This document shows positions 17,686 to 27,051 of a stretch of DNA of 64,000 nt, one piece after another; position 1 is the first letter of the stretch, and every line of letters begins with the position of its first letter. The position numbers and the translations under genes were made by a program. A model generated the notes under the pieces. The model ran no database searches, was not told where the DNA came from, and saw only the letters and a list, made by a program, of their open reading frames with translations. The stretch comes from CAYZJR01 sp964503045. GTDB lineage: Bacteria; Cyanobacteriota; Vampirovibrionia; Obscuribacterales; Obscuribacteraceae. The DNA is taken from the NCBI GenBank assembly GCA_964503045.1, contig CAZCZI010000021.1:35112-99111 (forward strand), given 5' to 3'.

Positions 17686-18582
17686 CTATTCGATCTCTAA
17701 CAAGACTTGATCTGCCTCGGGAGCCGTGCCGATTCCAGAGAGGCTGGCAAGCCAATCTCTAACTGCAAATAGGTTGGAGCGTTCTTGCGGATTCTCCTGG
17801 AGCATTGAAAATACCGCCTTCTCAAGGTCTTCTTCCAGTTTCGGACGAAGAGCTCGAATGGGAATTATAGGCATTTCCGCAAGATCCAAAATGGTCATCT
17901 GGAGTCGCCAATTGTCTGGTACGCTGCGCAATTTCTTACCTGTGAGCAGGTGGTAAAACACCGCGCCAATCGCGTAAATATCAGACTGTCTGGTGGGAGG
18001 GCTGCCGTTTAAAACTTCAGGTGCGGCAAAGGCAAGGCACTGTGACGGCAGCTTATCGGGCAAGCAACCGGCGAGTTCGGCCGCCAACGGACGACCATTT
18101 TCCATATGCGCCCACCAGGTTTCGCCCAGTTTGACTCGCTTATCGACTTCATAAACGCATCCGGTATGAAGGGCGCAGTGAATCAACTCAGCCCTGTGCA
18201 GATGTTCGAGTGCATCCAACAACGCCAATGCGCAGCGATAGAACTGCCGCATCGCCAATCCATTGCCGAGGTCGGCTTTCGGCAGGGCTACTGCGGCCGG
18301 CGCCAGGTCGACGAATTGGTAGTAGCTCCCGTCCTTGAGCCAGCCCGATTCAGAAACATTGACAAGGAAGGGGTGACGGGTTCGATGCTTGAGCCTCAAT
18401 GCGTTTGCGCAAATCGCAATCAAGGTTTTGTCTTCATTGGGCTGTACGATGTCTACGACGGCGCTCTTGCGGCTCACTTGATTGACGGCGAGCCAGCGAT
18501 TTCCATACATGCCCGCAGGCATGTCGTTTACGAGCCTAAAGTCAGTGCTACCCAGTCCTTTGTGATTTTGCTCGGTTTTCAC
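17686..18582 (-). CDS. pseudokinase (kinase fold lacking catalytic residues)
   Basis: This 298-residue protein keeps the C-lobe landmarks of a Ser/Thr kinase: a helix LLDALEHLHRAELIH, the APE-like FAAPEVLNG, SDIYAIGAVFYHLLTG and a closing helix PQERSNLFAVRDWL. The catalytic loop is HCALHTGCVY instead of HRDLKPxN, the DFG segment reads KLGETWW, and no glycine-rich loop is seen, so phosphotransfer is not expected. Pseudokinases usually act as allosteric activators or scaffolds. The GTG start has GGGGACACA before it. It is the first gene of the three-gene operon with the active kinase 20 bases downstream. That position suggests it regulates the kinase. Confidence 0.88.
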   Translation of the reverse strand: MKTEQNHKGLGSTDFRLVNDMPAGMYGNRWLAVNQVSRKSAVVDIVQPNEDKTLIAICANALRLKHRTRHPFLVNVSESGWLKDGSYYQFVDLAPAAVALPKADLGNGLAMRQFYRCALALLDALEHLHRAELIHCALHTGCVYEVDKRVKLGETWWAHMENGRPLAAELAGCLPDKLPSQCLAFAAPEVLNGSPPTRQSDIYAIGAVFYHLLTGKKLRSVPDNWRLQMTILDLAEMPIIPIRALRPKLEEDLEKAVFSMLQENPQERSNLFAVRDWLASLSGIGTAPEADQVLLEIE

Positions 18583-18826
18583 TGTGTCCCCGCTGTTTGG
18601 CTCCCTCTATTTGGACGCCCCGCAAATGAGTCTTGCCCATCTGTGACAGTGTAACAAATGAATTTGGCGGTTTGTTAAGGGTTGCTCTGCGTCTGGCAGA
18701 TAGTTTAGTACTTGGAGTCGGTTAAGTCAGAAACAATAACTGTGGTATCTTTGTTCGCTCATTCATATGACGGATGCGAGGACCGACTCGGTCTAGGCCT
18801 ACAGTTTTGGAGTTTGAATAGAAAAA

Positions 18827-19930
18827 ATGGCTACATCGACATTGAAAGAAACCCCGCTTGCCTCCGCCCACAGAGCATTGGGGGCACGTATGGTCGACTT
18901 TGCCGGGTGGAACATGCCGGTTCAGTACAAATCAATAGTCGCCGAGCACATGGCTGTTCGCACCAAAGCCGGTCTATTTGACGTGTCACACATGGGCGAG
19001 TTTGTAGTCACGGGCGAAGCGCGAGCCGACTACGTGCAAAAGGTGATTGCAAATGATGTAAAACGGCTTACCGAGCCAAACCGCGCTCTCTACACCCAGC
19101 TGGTCAATGACGACGGCGGTACCGTCGATGATTTGATCGTGTATAGAAGGGAAAACGATTTCCTTTTGGTCGTAAACGCCTCCAACATTCAAAAAGATTG
19201 GAACTGGCTGAAAAAATATCTTTCGAAGTTTCCCGGCGTGGAAATGAAAAATGAGTCTGAACAGACTGGACTTCTGGCCCTGCAAGGACCTGAAGCTGTG
19301 GGCATCTGGGCCGAGATTGCCGGAGAATCGGTAAAGGATTTGGGATCGTTTCACTACAGCGAAGTCACCATAGACGGTGTCAAGGTCGGATTCGGAAGAA
19401 CCGGTTATACAGGTGAAGATGGCTTCGAAATCTTTGTGCCGGCAGATAAGACAGAATGGCTCTGGAACAAGATTTTGGAAGTCGGCAAAGCTTCTGGCAT
19501 AGAACCGTGCGGGTTGGGAGCTCGCGACACCTTGCGATTGGAAGCGGGGCTTCCCTTATATGGTCATGAACTTGACGAAAATACCAGCCCAATCGAAGCT
19601 GGACTCGGATGGAGTGTCAAAGTAGACAAAGGCGCGTTCATTGGACGCGATATGTTGGTGCGTCAAAAAACTGCAGGAATCGGCAAGCAAATCGTTTGTC
19701 TGAAAGCGGAGGGAAAGGCGCTGCCCAGGCAACATTATCCGGTGTACGTCGGCGATGTGCAGATAGGTGAAGTAACAAGCGGCTCGCAAGGCATCTTTGT
19801 GGGCTATCCGATTGCCTTTGCGGCAATTTCACCCAAATACGGAAAAGTCGGTCAAGAACTCACCATCGGCATTCGCGACAGCAAAGTGCCGGCGACGGTC
19901 GTTCAACGTCCTTGGTACAAGCGCAAGTAG
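18827..19930 (+). CDS. gcvT: glycine cleavage system T protein (aminomethyltransferase)
   Basis: GcvT transfers the methylene carbon from the aminomethyl-lipoyl arm of GcvH to tetrahydrofolate, releasing ammonia. The length of 367 is typical. Motifs are MVDFAGWNMPVQY near the start, GLFDVSHMGEF, VYRRENDFLLVVNASN, GRTGYTGEDGFEIF, EPCGLGARDTLRLEAGLPLYGHE and a final VVQRPWYKRK. The 172 bases or more upstream show no glycine riboswitch that I recognise. GcvH follows after a 367-base gap on the same strand; gcvP is not in the window. Very secure. Confidence 0.98.
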   Translation: MATSTLKETPLASAHRALGARMVDFAGWNMPVQYKSIVAEHMAVRTKAGLFDVSHMGEFVVTGEARADYVQKVIANDVKRLTEPNRALYTQLVNDDGGTVDDLIVYRRENDFLLVVNASNIQKDWNWLKKYLSKFPGVEMKNESEQTGLLALQGPEAVGIWAEIAGESVKDLGSFHYSEVTIDGVKVGFGRTGYTGEDGFEIFVPADKTEWLWNKILEVGKASGIEPCGLGARDTLRLEAGLPLYGHELDENTSPIEAGLGWSVKVDKGAFIGRDMLVRQKTAGIGKQIVCLKAEGKALPRQHYPVYVGDVQIGEVTSGSQGIFVGYPIAFAAISPKYGKVGQELTIGIRDSKVPATVVQRPWYKRK

Positions 19931-20297
19931 TTCGCCTCTAACAAAGGCACCACGCGAAGTACGCAGTAGACAAACAGACTGCAACGATTGAAAGCGTGTC
20001 GAGAATTTTTGGGTTGATTGCTCTTGTCATGATCGGCTCAGTTTCTAGATTTATATGACTTTCTTGATTTTTTTGGTCATCCGTTGCTTGGATGTGTTTC
20101 CATCACGTCCAGTCCAAAATCATTAGGATGTCGAGAGGTGGATTTCATGTCCTTCCCTCTAGTGGGCAAGGCGCGAGAGCTTTGCAGGCGGCGTCCAATT
20201 GATTGAGTTCGTAAACGTTTAATCAGGAATTTCGAAAACTTTGGCTGAACATCCTGGAAAATAGGAGTCCATTGCATCGACAACGATTGGAGGCGAC
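19931..20297. other. intergenic region between gcvT and gcvH
   Basis: These 367 bases contain T-rich patches (about 20060-20080), but I find no reading frame or riboswitch. GGAGGCGAC at the right end is the gcvH ribosome site. The size suggests gcvH may have its own promoter, but no -35/-10 pair stands out. Confidence 0.4.
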
Positions 20298-20681
20298 ATG
20301 CTGAGTTATCCCGCAGAGCTGAAGTACGTGAAATCGCATGAGTACGTGCGCGTTGACGGGGACACGGCAACTATTGGAATCACCGCCTTTGCAGCCGATC
20401 AGCTTGGTGACGTTACTTATGTGGAACTGCCGAAAGTAGGGCAAAAGTTCAAGATTGAAGAGAAGTTTGGGGTGATCGAGTCAGTCAAATCGGTCTCCGA
20501 CCTATTTATGCCGTGCGGTGGTGAAGTGACTGCCGTGAATGACAGGCTTTCTTCGGAACCCGAGTTGGTCAATCTAGATTGTTATGGCGATGGCTGGATG
20601 ATCAAGGTGAAGCTTGACGACAAAGGTGAACTCAACTCGGCGTTGTCTTCCGACGCCTACAAAGAGTTCGTAATTGATTAG
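20298..20681 (+). CDS. gcvH: glycine cleavage system H protein (lipoyl carrier)
   Basis: GcvH carries the aminomethyl group on a lipoyl-lysine between the P, T and L proteins. The 127-residue product has the family opening (LKYVKSHEYVRVDGDTATIG), GITAFAADQLGDVTYVELP, the lipoylation site GVIESVKSVSDLFMP (the Lys of ESVKS) and the tail GWMIKVKL. The start is set by GGAGGCGAC before ATG. It is in the same direction as gcvT but separated by 367 bases. Very secure. Confidence 0.98.
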   Translation: MLSYPAELKYVKSHEYVRVDGDTATIGITAFAADQLGDVTYVELPKVGQKFKIEEKFGVIESVKSVSDLFMPCGGEVTAVNDRLSSEPELVNLDCYGDGWMIKVKLDDKGELNSALSSDAYKEFVID

Positions 20682-20771
20682 TGACATGGTTCCCGCCGTG
20701 CTTAATGTTGCGGGATTGTCATGGGTGTTCCAATTAAACTATTAAGAATTTCGCTTCTTTTCTGCCAGGGT

Positions 20772-20783
20772 CTAGAATTCTAG
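20772..20783. promoter_or_regulatory. 12-bp palindrome upstream of secreted-protein gene
   Basis: The perfect palindrome CTAGAATTCTAG lies 33 bases before the ATG of the next gene, in the right place for an operator or transcript-start element. It could be a chance palindrome; no second copy was noticed. Confidence 0.3.
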
Positions 20784-20815
20784 TAGGCCCGAAGTTCGTT
20801 CGGAGGCGCAAAGTT

Positions 20816-21181
20816 ATGAATGATATGTTGTGCATGATGAGACCGACTGCACTAGTAATTGCTGCGTTTGTGATTGTTTCACCTGCTTGTGCGCAGTCAA
20901 CAGATGGTGACACGGTAACCTCGTTGAGCGATTCCGGAACTCTAATTGCTGAGCGAGTTGCCGCGGCGGAAACGAAAAGTTTGAAGTTCAGATTGAAAGT
21001 AGATATGGACGCGCATCCGACGGAGAGATTTTTCCCGGATCTGTGGCCGAATCAAAATTTGCCGGTGCAGAAAAAGGTTGATAAGGTTCTCGTGAATGAG
21101 CTTGCGCAGATCAAGGCTAATGTTCGAATACCTAGCTCTGCTGCGGTTCTTGTACCGGGTGGTGCAACCACTAAGCCGTAG
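20816..21181 (+). CDS. small secreted hypothetical protein
   Basis: The 121-residue product begins with a clear signal peptide, a hydrophobic core TALVIAAFVIVSPACAQS, with cleavage likely after ACA near residue 26. The mature part of about 95 residues has Lys/Asp-rich strands (KFRLKVDMDAHPTERFFPDLWP) and no Cys. I do not recognise the family. CGGAGGCGC precedes the ATG by about seven bases, a good ribosome site. It is a single-gene unit converging on the next gene. Confidence 0.7.
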   Translation: MNDMLCMMRPTALVIAAFVIVSPACAQSTDGDTVTSLSDSGTLIAERVAAAETKSLKFRLKVDMDAHPTERFFPDLWPNQNLPVQKKVDKVLVNELAQIKANVRIPSSAAVLVPGGATTKP

Positions 21182-21299
21182 GTTCGCGACAGTGTCGCAG
21201 TCCTGTTCCAAGCGTGACTGCGACTAGGTCGCATGCCCGATTTTACATTGGGCTGTCAGTAGGGCGCACTCCACCGATTGCACTCCACCGATCGCGATT

Positions 21300-22097
21300 T
21301 CAATTAGTAGCGGGTGTGTTTGTTTGTGGTGCGCTGCTGGAATCGGTCCCTGTTGCTGATGACGTATCTTGCCCATCGTCGGCGCCAGTTGTTTTTGGTT
21401 CTTGATCTTGCGCTTCTGAATCCTGTTGCTTTTTCAAATTTGGATCTAGGACTGCATCATGAGATGCGCCACCTTCCAGCATCCGTGCGGGTTTGTACTT
21501 GTCTTTCAAGATGTCTTGTGCTGTTTCGAAGAATGTTGAGTTTTTCGTGATTTTTTGGAGTTCGTGAAGCGCCGACTGATCCTCTGGATTGGCATCCAGT
21601 TTTTCCATCGCGTCCAAATAAAGCGCTTTGTTCAAAAGTTCTTGCGGGCTAGATCCCGGCACTGCAAAGAAATCAGGCACCGGCGAGCCTCTTAAAATTG
21701 AAATTGCGGCTTTGTAATTGTGTTGTGCGATGTTGTCTTGTGCTGAGTGCGTTATGTAGATTTTGAACAAACCGATTGTGAATCCGCCCATTGCCACCAA
21801 GAGTCCGGCGGCGAGAATGAGGTCGAGATACATTGGATGTTTGTATTTCGAGCCGCTGCGTGGAGGGTCTGGAAGTTCTAGAACTTCATCAAGAATTCTC
21901 GAGATGTGGACTTGTTGCCGTTCTTTTGTGGTTAACGAAGAGAGGTCATCGCTTACTTTATCGGACGCGGAAGCGCTCTCAGGACTTGGATTTGATCCAT
22001 TCGATTTCTCGGCGTTGCTTTCCGAGTTCTTTTCCGGCTCTGATGCCGGTTTTTCTTCTGGTTTATCTGTCGTAGATTTCGACTCTTCTTCCACCAC
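21300..22097 (-). CDS. single-pass membrane protein with disordered tails
   Basis: A 265-residue protein of unknown function. A Ser/Glu/Lys-rich disordered N-terminus (to about residue 50) leads to a short helical region. One membrane segment follows at about residues 91-113 (YLDLILAAGLLVAMGGFTIGL), then a helical domain with TPR-like spacing (IAQHNYKAAISILRGSP, LLNKALYLDAMEKLDANPED), and finally an acidic Ser/Thr/Gln-rich tail. This resembles membrane-anchored TPR adaptor proteins, but repeat detection is weak. It starts with GTG behind AGAGGG and is divergent from the TonB-C-like gene. Confidence 0.8.
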   Translation of the reverse strand: MVEEESKSTTDKPEEKPASEPEKNSESNAEKSNGSNPSPESASASDKVSDDLSSLTTKERQQVHISRILDEVLELPDPPRSGSKYKHPMYLDLILAAGLLVAMGGFTIGLFKIYITHSAQDNIAQHNYKAAISILRGSPVPDFFAVPGSSPQELLNKALYLDAMEKLDANPEDQSALHELQKITKNSTFFETAQDILKDKYKPARMLEGGASHDAVLDPNLKKQQDSEAQDQEPKTTGADDGQDTSSATGTDSSSAPQTNTPATN

Positions 22098-22429
22098 TTA
22101 AACCCTCTTTCCGTGTCCTTTTCGGACTCTCTACCGGGGCGGGGCTGCGCTTTTTGCCGTAAGCGGGTCTGGCGCTGACGCCTTCTAAAGTTCAAATGTC
22201 CCCAGGCACAGGACTTACTAATCTCTTCCTACCTTATCATGGCTAACCCAGACCGAGACTACCTGTACTAGTCGCGGCATTGGCGCTCATTCAAGAACCG
22301 GAGAGAACCTGCAACAATCGTCACAATCCTAGGATTTTCCACCTGGAATGATTTATCTGACCGACATTAGAATGGCAGAACTGCTTGGCTAAATTTTCGG
22401 ATCTTCTTTCAGAGACCAGGGAGCAACAT
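22098..22429. other. divergent intergenic region
   Basis: These 332 bases separate two divergent genes. GAGGG at the left end (on the minus strand) and AGGGAG near 22418-22423 are ribosome sites. No RNA gene, repeat or confident promoter was found. Confidence 0.4.
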
Positions 22430-22813
22430 ATGCGCCATCAACCTAGGATCAGGGTCGGGGTCAGGGTCGCTATGGTTTTTGCAGTACTGCTGGGACTTCT
22501 GGGACTTACCTTCGCGACGCCGTTATTTGCGAATGAAGCCACTCGTACGTCTGTTTGTATAAGAATCAACCGGTCCGGAGAGTTGGTGAGCACCACCATC
22601 TACAAAGAGGCAGCTCAGATTCGTTCGAGAGAGGCGATTGCCGCAATTCAAAGAGCGGCAATGCCGTCGTTTCCGCCGCTGCCGGATGGAGCTCCTGAGT
22701 TTGTGGATTTTCACTGGGAAGTAGTTTGCGGATGCACGGGTTACATCTATGGCGACAATATGCGCTTGTGCAAACACGTTCATCAACAAGAAGCGCAGAT
22801 GCTGGAACAGTAG
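22430..22813 (+). CDS. secreted protein with possible TonB C-terminal-like domain
   Basis: This 127-residue product has a basic N-terminus, a hydrophobic export segment (VAMVFAVLLGLLGLTFATPLFA, near residues 15-36) and a mature domain. The pattern RINRSGELVSTTIYK...AIAAIQRAAMPSFPPLPDGAP...VDFHWEV is what TonB C-terminal-like (TonB_2) domains show: G-x-[LV] strand, AAxxAI helix, PxPPP loop and final strand. The CGC near the end and C-terminal Cys/His add possible metal or disulfide sites. AGGGAG before ATG 22430 decides the start over TTG 22385. No other TonB part is adjacent. Confidence 0.75.
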   Translation: MRHQPRIRVGVRVAMVFAVLLGLLGLTFATPLFANEATRTSVCIRINRSGELVSTTIYKEAAQIRSREAIAAIQRAAMPSFPPLPDGAPEFVDFHWEVVCGCTGYIYGDNMRLCKHVHQQEAQMLEQ

Positions 22814-22841
22814 AGTTCGAAAAGATTGCGACCTAACCCGC

Positions 22842-24650
22842 TTAGCCGCCGCGTTGTTTGAGAGTTTCAAGAAAATCTGCCAGTTTCTTGCGTTTGTGAG
22901 GATCGAGCTCAGCAGTCATTTTGCTTTGCACTGCATCTTCCACTTTCTTGCGTGATGACGCGCTCAAGGAGGTTAGAGTATTGAAGGACTGTCTGCTCAA
23001 GGAGGCTTCTTTGGCGTCGATATGTTTCATGACTTTGGCAAGAAGCTCGATTGCATCGAGAGTAGAAACACCTTTGAGTGCCGCGATTCTAACTTGAACG
23101 GACGAATCGTCTAGACCGTTTGAGACGAACTCCGCAATTTCGGAACGACTCTTAGCCTTGGTGTTTGCGGCGAGATGTGTCCAGCTTGTCACCAGCGATT
23201 CGAGCGCTTGTTCGCGCTTGTCGGGCGCGAAGTCGCGGCAAGAAGCCATTAAAAATTTTCGCGAATTGCTGTCGGTTGATTTACCTAAAGCTCGAAGAAT
23301 ATGCCAGTAGATTTTTGCGGCATTCGCATCTTTTTCCGCGACGGGATGTTTGGAGCGCGGCATATTTGTACGATCGTCAATGTCTACGAATTCACTGCCG
23401 AGCTTGGTCAATGGTGTTCCGTCTTCAAGGCCGATTGCACCGATTGCATCAATTACATCGGCAAGTACTGGAGAATCTTTGTCCAGTCGTTTAATTAATG
23501 ACGGCAGTGCGTCTTTGACTTTCAGCTCGCCTGATAGGCGCATGGCATGCCGTTCGTCTGGTGTCCCTTCTTTTGTGCTTGGCGCATCTTGCGCCATTGA
23601 GTTTCGAAGGGTTGATACCAAATGTGATGCGAATTCGTGATTGTCGAGAAAACGAGATCTCGATTCTGCAATCGCATCATGTGAGGGAATGTCCTCGTCA
23701 TCGCTCAGGAGATCTTGATTGTTCTCTATCCATTGGCAGAGCGCAAGAAGGGAGGCGGCACGAAGTGCTGACGTCGGATGTTCGAGCGCCAATTCATGCA
23801 ATCTTCTATAACAGTACGCTGCTTTGGACTCGAGAACGACATCGGGTGAGAAGGTTTGGCGCGAGGCTGTAACCAGTCCTAGTACCATCGCACAACCGCC
23901 GTCTTGAACCTCCTTGCGTGTGTGATTTAAAAACTCCGACGGAGGTATCGATCGTGAGACAGCGACGGCTACGTAATCAGACATATCATGCGGGTTGCAG
24001 AGCGCCATTGAAAGATGTTCTACCACCTCCGGTGGTTCCCACTTTGCAAGGGCTGCGGCTGAGTCGACTCTAATCCATAATTCTGAATGATTGAGATGGT
24101 CGATCAATACTCGTTTCGATGTCGATGATTGCAGTGTTCCCAATGCATTGGCAATATGACAGAACGCGGGGCTGGTATTATTGGCGGTGTCGATCAGCGA
24201 CGTGTGCAATTGCTCGGCTGCATCATGCGCAGCGAGGGAAGACAAAATCAGAGCCGCGTTTGAGCGAACCCTCCAATCATCGTGCATCAACGATGATTTC
24301 ATCAGAGACTCGGGCGGCGGCTCTGCAAGAAGGAGCTGCACTGCGGTTTGGCGAGTCCCGTGATCGAGTTCTGAAAAGATTGCATGAAGTTTGTCGTCCC
24401 ACCATTGCGGTGCAAGCTTCAGTGCTATTGATAACTCTATGTGTTTTTCGTTCTTCAGCGCGTCGAGCAAATCGGCACGCACTTCTTTGAATTGTTTGGT
24501 GTTCTCCGGGCTGCTTCCCACCAAACCGTGATAGAGCATGAAGTGCTCGAGCGAAAACTCGTCGATATCGACTTTGGGCTTCTCTTCGAAAGCCGACGCA
24601 ATCCTTTTGAGCCACTTTGCAAGCATGGACATAAGAAGGAAGCTTAACAC
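22842..24650 (-). CDS. HEAT-repeat protein
   Basis: A 602-residue all-helical protein with HEAT/armadillo-like repeats from about residue 85 on, such as DDWRVRSNAALILSSLAAHDAA, SELWIRVDSAAALAKWEPPEV and SSVQVRIAALKGVSTLDAIEL. It has no signal peptide and no catalytic motif. Such proteins bind partners. The start is uncertain: GTG 24650 gives a short hydrophobic lead, while ATG 24632 or 24626 are also in frame and none has a good ribosome site. It converges on the small secreted-protein gene (28 bases apart) and is divergent from the MscS gene. Confidence 0.85.
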   Translation of the reverse strand: MLSFLLMSMLAKWLKRIASAFEEKPKVDIDEFSLEHFMLYHGLVGSSPENTKQFKEVRADLLDALKNEKHIELSIALKLAPQWWDDKLHAIFSELDHGTRQTAVQLLLAEPPPESLMKSSLMHDDWRVRSNAALILSSLAAHDAAEQLHTSLIDTANNTSPAFCHIANALGTLQSSTSKRVLIDHLNHSELWIRVDSAAALAKWEPPEVVEHLSMALCNPHDMSDYVAVAVSRSIPPSEFLNHTRKEVQDGGCAMVLGLVTASRQTFSPDVVLESKAAYCYRRLHELALEHPTSALRAASLLALCQWIENNQDLLSDDEDIPSHDAIAESRSRFLDNHEFASHLVSTLRNSMAQDAPSTKEGTPDERHAMRLSGELKVKDALPSLIKRLDKDSPVLADVIDAIGAIGLEDGTPLTKLGSEFVDIDDRTNMPRSKHPVAEKDANAAKIYWHILRALGKSTDSNSRKFLMASCRDFAPDKREQALESLVTSWTHLAANTKAKSRSEIAEFVSNGLDDSSVQVRIAALKGVSTLDAIELLAKVMKHIDAKEASLSRQSFNTLTSLSASSRKKVEDAVQSKMTAELDPHKRKKLADFLETLKQRGG

Positions 24651-24713
24651 GGCTTGTGGCGCTTATAATCTCTTGGTGCTCAAGCCGTTACCAACCTGGA
24701 ACTTATTTTTTCT

Positions 24714-25763
24714 TTGCAAGAAGCACTAACAGCAATTTGGAACTGGCTCGTCTTTACCGCGACGAGCAGCGATTACGTGATTCCCTTTTGGGCGGCAGTG
24801 GCTTGGGTGTTGCTGCTCTTCAATCGAAAGGCAGGACTGGCCCTTGTTCTTAGGGGCTTGCATGTTTCGACTGATGCGGCGTTCATCAAAGACGTCCTCA
24901 AGCACATCGATACACCGCTGCAAATTCTTCTGGTGTTGCTGGCGGGAATGCCCTTCATCCGGCTCGTTCCACACGGGGGGAGTTTCCTTGAGTCGCTGGC
25001 GAGTTTTTTGATTCCGCTTCTTGCATTTCATGTCGTGTTGCAAGCGACAGATCTCATCATTGTGCGCCTGTATTTTGGCAAGGTTCGTCAGGCGGAAGTA
25101 CCTGCCGTTATACGCGTCACCGTGTTGTCCGCCGCGTATGTCGTCTGGACCTTGATGCTCTTGGATTGGAGCTTTCACATCAACGTGCTTCCCCTTTTCG
25201 CGACGTCGACCGTCATTACGGCAGTGTTCGGGCTTTCATTGCAGGACACGATAAGAAACTTGTTTGCTGGCATAACCATGAGCATTGAACAGCGATTCAA
25301 GCAAGGTGATTGGATCATGTTTCGCACTGATTCAGGAGCGTCGGCAACCGGCGAAGTCGAGGAGATGGGCTGGCGGACTACCAGAATCAAGACGGGTGAC
25401 AACAACTACTACATCGTCCCCAACTCGCAATTGACCAGCAACCAGCTCGTCAACTTCAGCGCGCCGACTGTTATTCATGCGCGTTGGGCCGAGCTGCCTA
25501 TTTCGCTTGATTGTGATATCGAAGAAGTAAAAGCAAAACTGATTCAAGCCGTGTACGGCTCGCAAGGGGTGTTGGATGAGCCTGTCGTCGAGGTTTCCGT
25601 CGTTGCAGTGAAATTGGACCACGCCATAATGCGAGTTAAGTTTTGGGTGGGCGAGGTCAAAGAGAGCGACGGAATTGCCAATCGAGTATTAGAACAATCT
25701 TTCAAACAACTTCATGAAATCAAGGCGTTGCCTCATTTGAAGGTGTTGGCTGTTCAAGAGTAA
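24714..25763 (+). CDS. MscS-family small-conductance mechanosensitive channel
   Basis: The 349-residue inner-membrane protein has four hydrophobic segments in the first 170 residues. The pore helix and beta domain carry the family signature TAVFGLSLQDTIRNLFAGITMSIEQRFKQGDW, then GEVEEMGWRTTRIKT and YYIVPNSQLTSNQLVNFS. The C-terminal alpha/beta domain is typical. MscS channels open on hypo-osmotic shock to release solutes. The start is TTG 24714 with no strong ribosome site. A TATAAT at 24664-24669 sits about 45 bases upstream and could be the promoter -10. Family assignment is secure; the specific paralogue is not. Confidence 0.93.
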   Translation: MQEALTAIWNWLVFTATSSDYVIPFWAAVAWVLLLFNRKAGLALVLRGLHVSTDAAFIKDVLKHIDTPLQILLVLLAGMPFIRLVPHGGSFLESLASFLIPLLAFHVVLQATDLIIVRLYFGKVRQAEVPAVIRVTVLSAAYVVWTLMLLDWSFHINVLPLFATSTVITAVFGLSLQDTIRNLFAGITMSIEQRFKQGDWIMFRTDSGASATGEVEEMGWRTTRIKTGDNNYYIVPNSQLTSNQLVNFSAPTVIHARWAELPISLDCDIEEVKAKLIQAVYGSQGVLDEPVVEVSVVAVKLDHAIMRVKFWVGEVKESDGIANRVLEQSFKQLHEIKALPHLKVLAVQE

Positions 25764-25824
25764 CTGAACTTTAGTCATAGTGATAAGATCCTCTTTTATT
25801 TCTAGGGAACAGTTGGGGGATCTC

Positions 25825-26982
25825 GTGAACACCTTCTTAAGTTCGGCTCAGCAGGCGCTGAAAGACCAATACCGTGAATATGTTCAAACCAACGTCGCAC
25901 CCATTGTTGCAGCACTTGAAAGCGACAACTCGGGTTTGAAGGACCTACTCGTCAAGCTTGGTCAGAGCGGATATCTTGGCATTACCGTTGGCAAGGAGTA
26001 CGGCGGTCAAGGTGGATCGTTTACGAATTTGCTTTCATTTGCCGAGTGTCTCGGCGAAGTCGATGCTGGTTTGGCCCTGAGTCTTGCTGCACATACCACT
26101 GTAATCGAACTGATTTCGCGCTACGGCTCAGACACGCAAAAGTCTCGCTATCTGCCGCTTCTGGCGCGGGCAGAGTGCATCGGCGCATTTGCTCTCACCG
26201 AGGTCAATGCCGGCTCTGACTTCAAAGCTGCCCAAACCAGAGCAATAGGCAAAGACAGGTCCATCAAAATTTCAGGAACCAAAACATGGGTCGTCAACGG
26301 CGCCATCGCCGGACTCTATGTCGTTCTTTCCCGTCATCTCGAGGAGCCGCAAGACGGTCATGCCGGGCGTTTGATGCTGTCGTTGGTCGACGCCGGAGCC
26401 GCGTCAATCAAGCCTTCTGCCGACAGAAAGAAACTCGGATTGCGCTCAGCAAACACCAGCGATGTCGAGTTTGCAGAACACCCATCATCGCTTGAAGCCT
26501 CACTGAAAGCGGCAGATGATGCAGCATGCGAAGCGCAGGTCATGTATGGATTGGACGTTGCAAAAACAATCGTCTCTGCCGGCGCAATCGGATTGACGCA
26601 AGCCGCGCTCAATCTCTCAGTTGAAAGAGCCCGCACCAGAGAACAATTCGGCGGCCCGATCTCCCAATTTCAAGGCATTCAATGGAAGCTCGCCGATCAC
26701 TCCGCAGATCTCGCCGCATCGCGCATGCTGACTCTCAGAGCCGGTTGGGCGAAGGATGAAGATCTCGAAGAGTTTGCGAAATTTGCCGCGATGTGCAAAT
26801 TCTATGCTGCGCGAACCGCGCGCATTCACTCCAGCGAAGCGATTCAAATCTTTGGCGCACTGGGTGTCAGTGAAGAAACACCGCTGGAGAGAATGTACAG
26901 AGACTCGAAGGTTTTGGAAATTTGCGAAGGAACCTCCGAGTATCAGAAAGTGATTCTGACCAAAGAGCTTGGCGTGGTTTAG
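25825..26982 (+). CDS. acyl-CoA dehydrogenase
   Basis: This FAD enzyme oxidises acyl-CoA to 2-enoyl-CoA and passes electrons to electron-transfer flavoprotein. The 385 residues match the family length. Motifs are GYLGITVGKEYGGQGGS, the FAD/substrate loop AFALTEVNAGSDFKA, KTWVVNGAIAGLYVV, RTREQFGGPISQFQGIQWKLAD and IFGALGVSEETPLERMYRDSK, then ICEGTSEYQK with the catalytic Glu. The middle domain is slightly shortened after SANTSDVEF. I chose GTG 25825, behind GGGGGATC, over GTG 25780. Chain-length preference cannot be read. It lies 61 bases after the MscS gene; no other beta-oxidation gene is near. Confidence 0.95.
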   Translation: MNTFLSSAQQALKDQYREYVQTNVAPIVAALESDNSGLKDLLVKLGQSGYLGITVGKEYGGQGGSFTNLLSFAECLGEVDAGLALSLAAHTTVIELISRYGSDTQKSRYLPLLARAECIGAFALTEVNAGSDFKAAQTRAIGKDRSIKISGTKTWVVNGAIAGLYVVLSRHLEEPQDGHAGRLMLSLVDAGAASIKPSADRKKLGLRSANTSDVEFAEHPSSLEASLKAADDAACEAQVMYGLDVAKTIVSAGAIGLTQAALNLSVERARTREQFGGPISQFQGIQWKLADHSADLAASRMLTLRAGWAKDEDLEEFAKFAAMCKFYAARTARIHSSEAIQIFGALGVSEETPLERMYRDSKVLEICEGTSEYQKVILTKELGVV

Positions 26983-27051
26983 TTACTTTGGTCTGGGCGC
27001 CCATTCATCGGAAGCGACTATAATCTAAGGGTGCTTTGGGGCAAGCATTAG

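Noticed and set aside
18583..18826. glycine riboswitch before gcvT
   Set aside because: I could not find the conserved glycine-aptamer sequence blocks; a covariance-model search would settle it.
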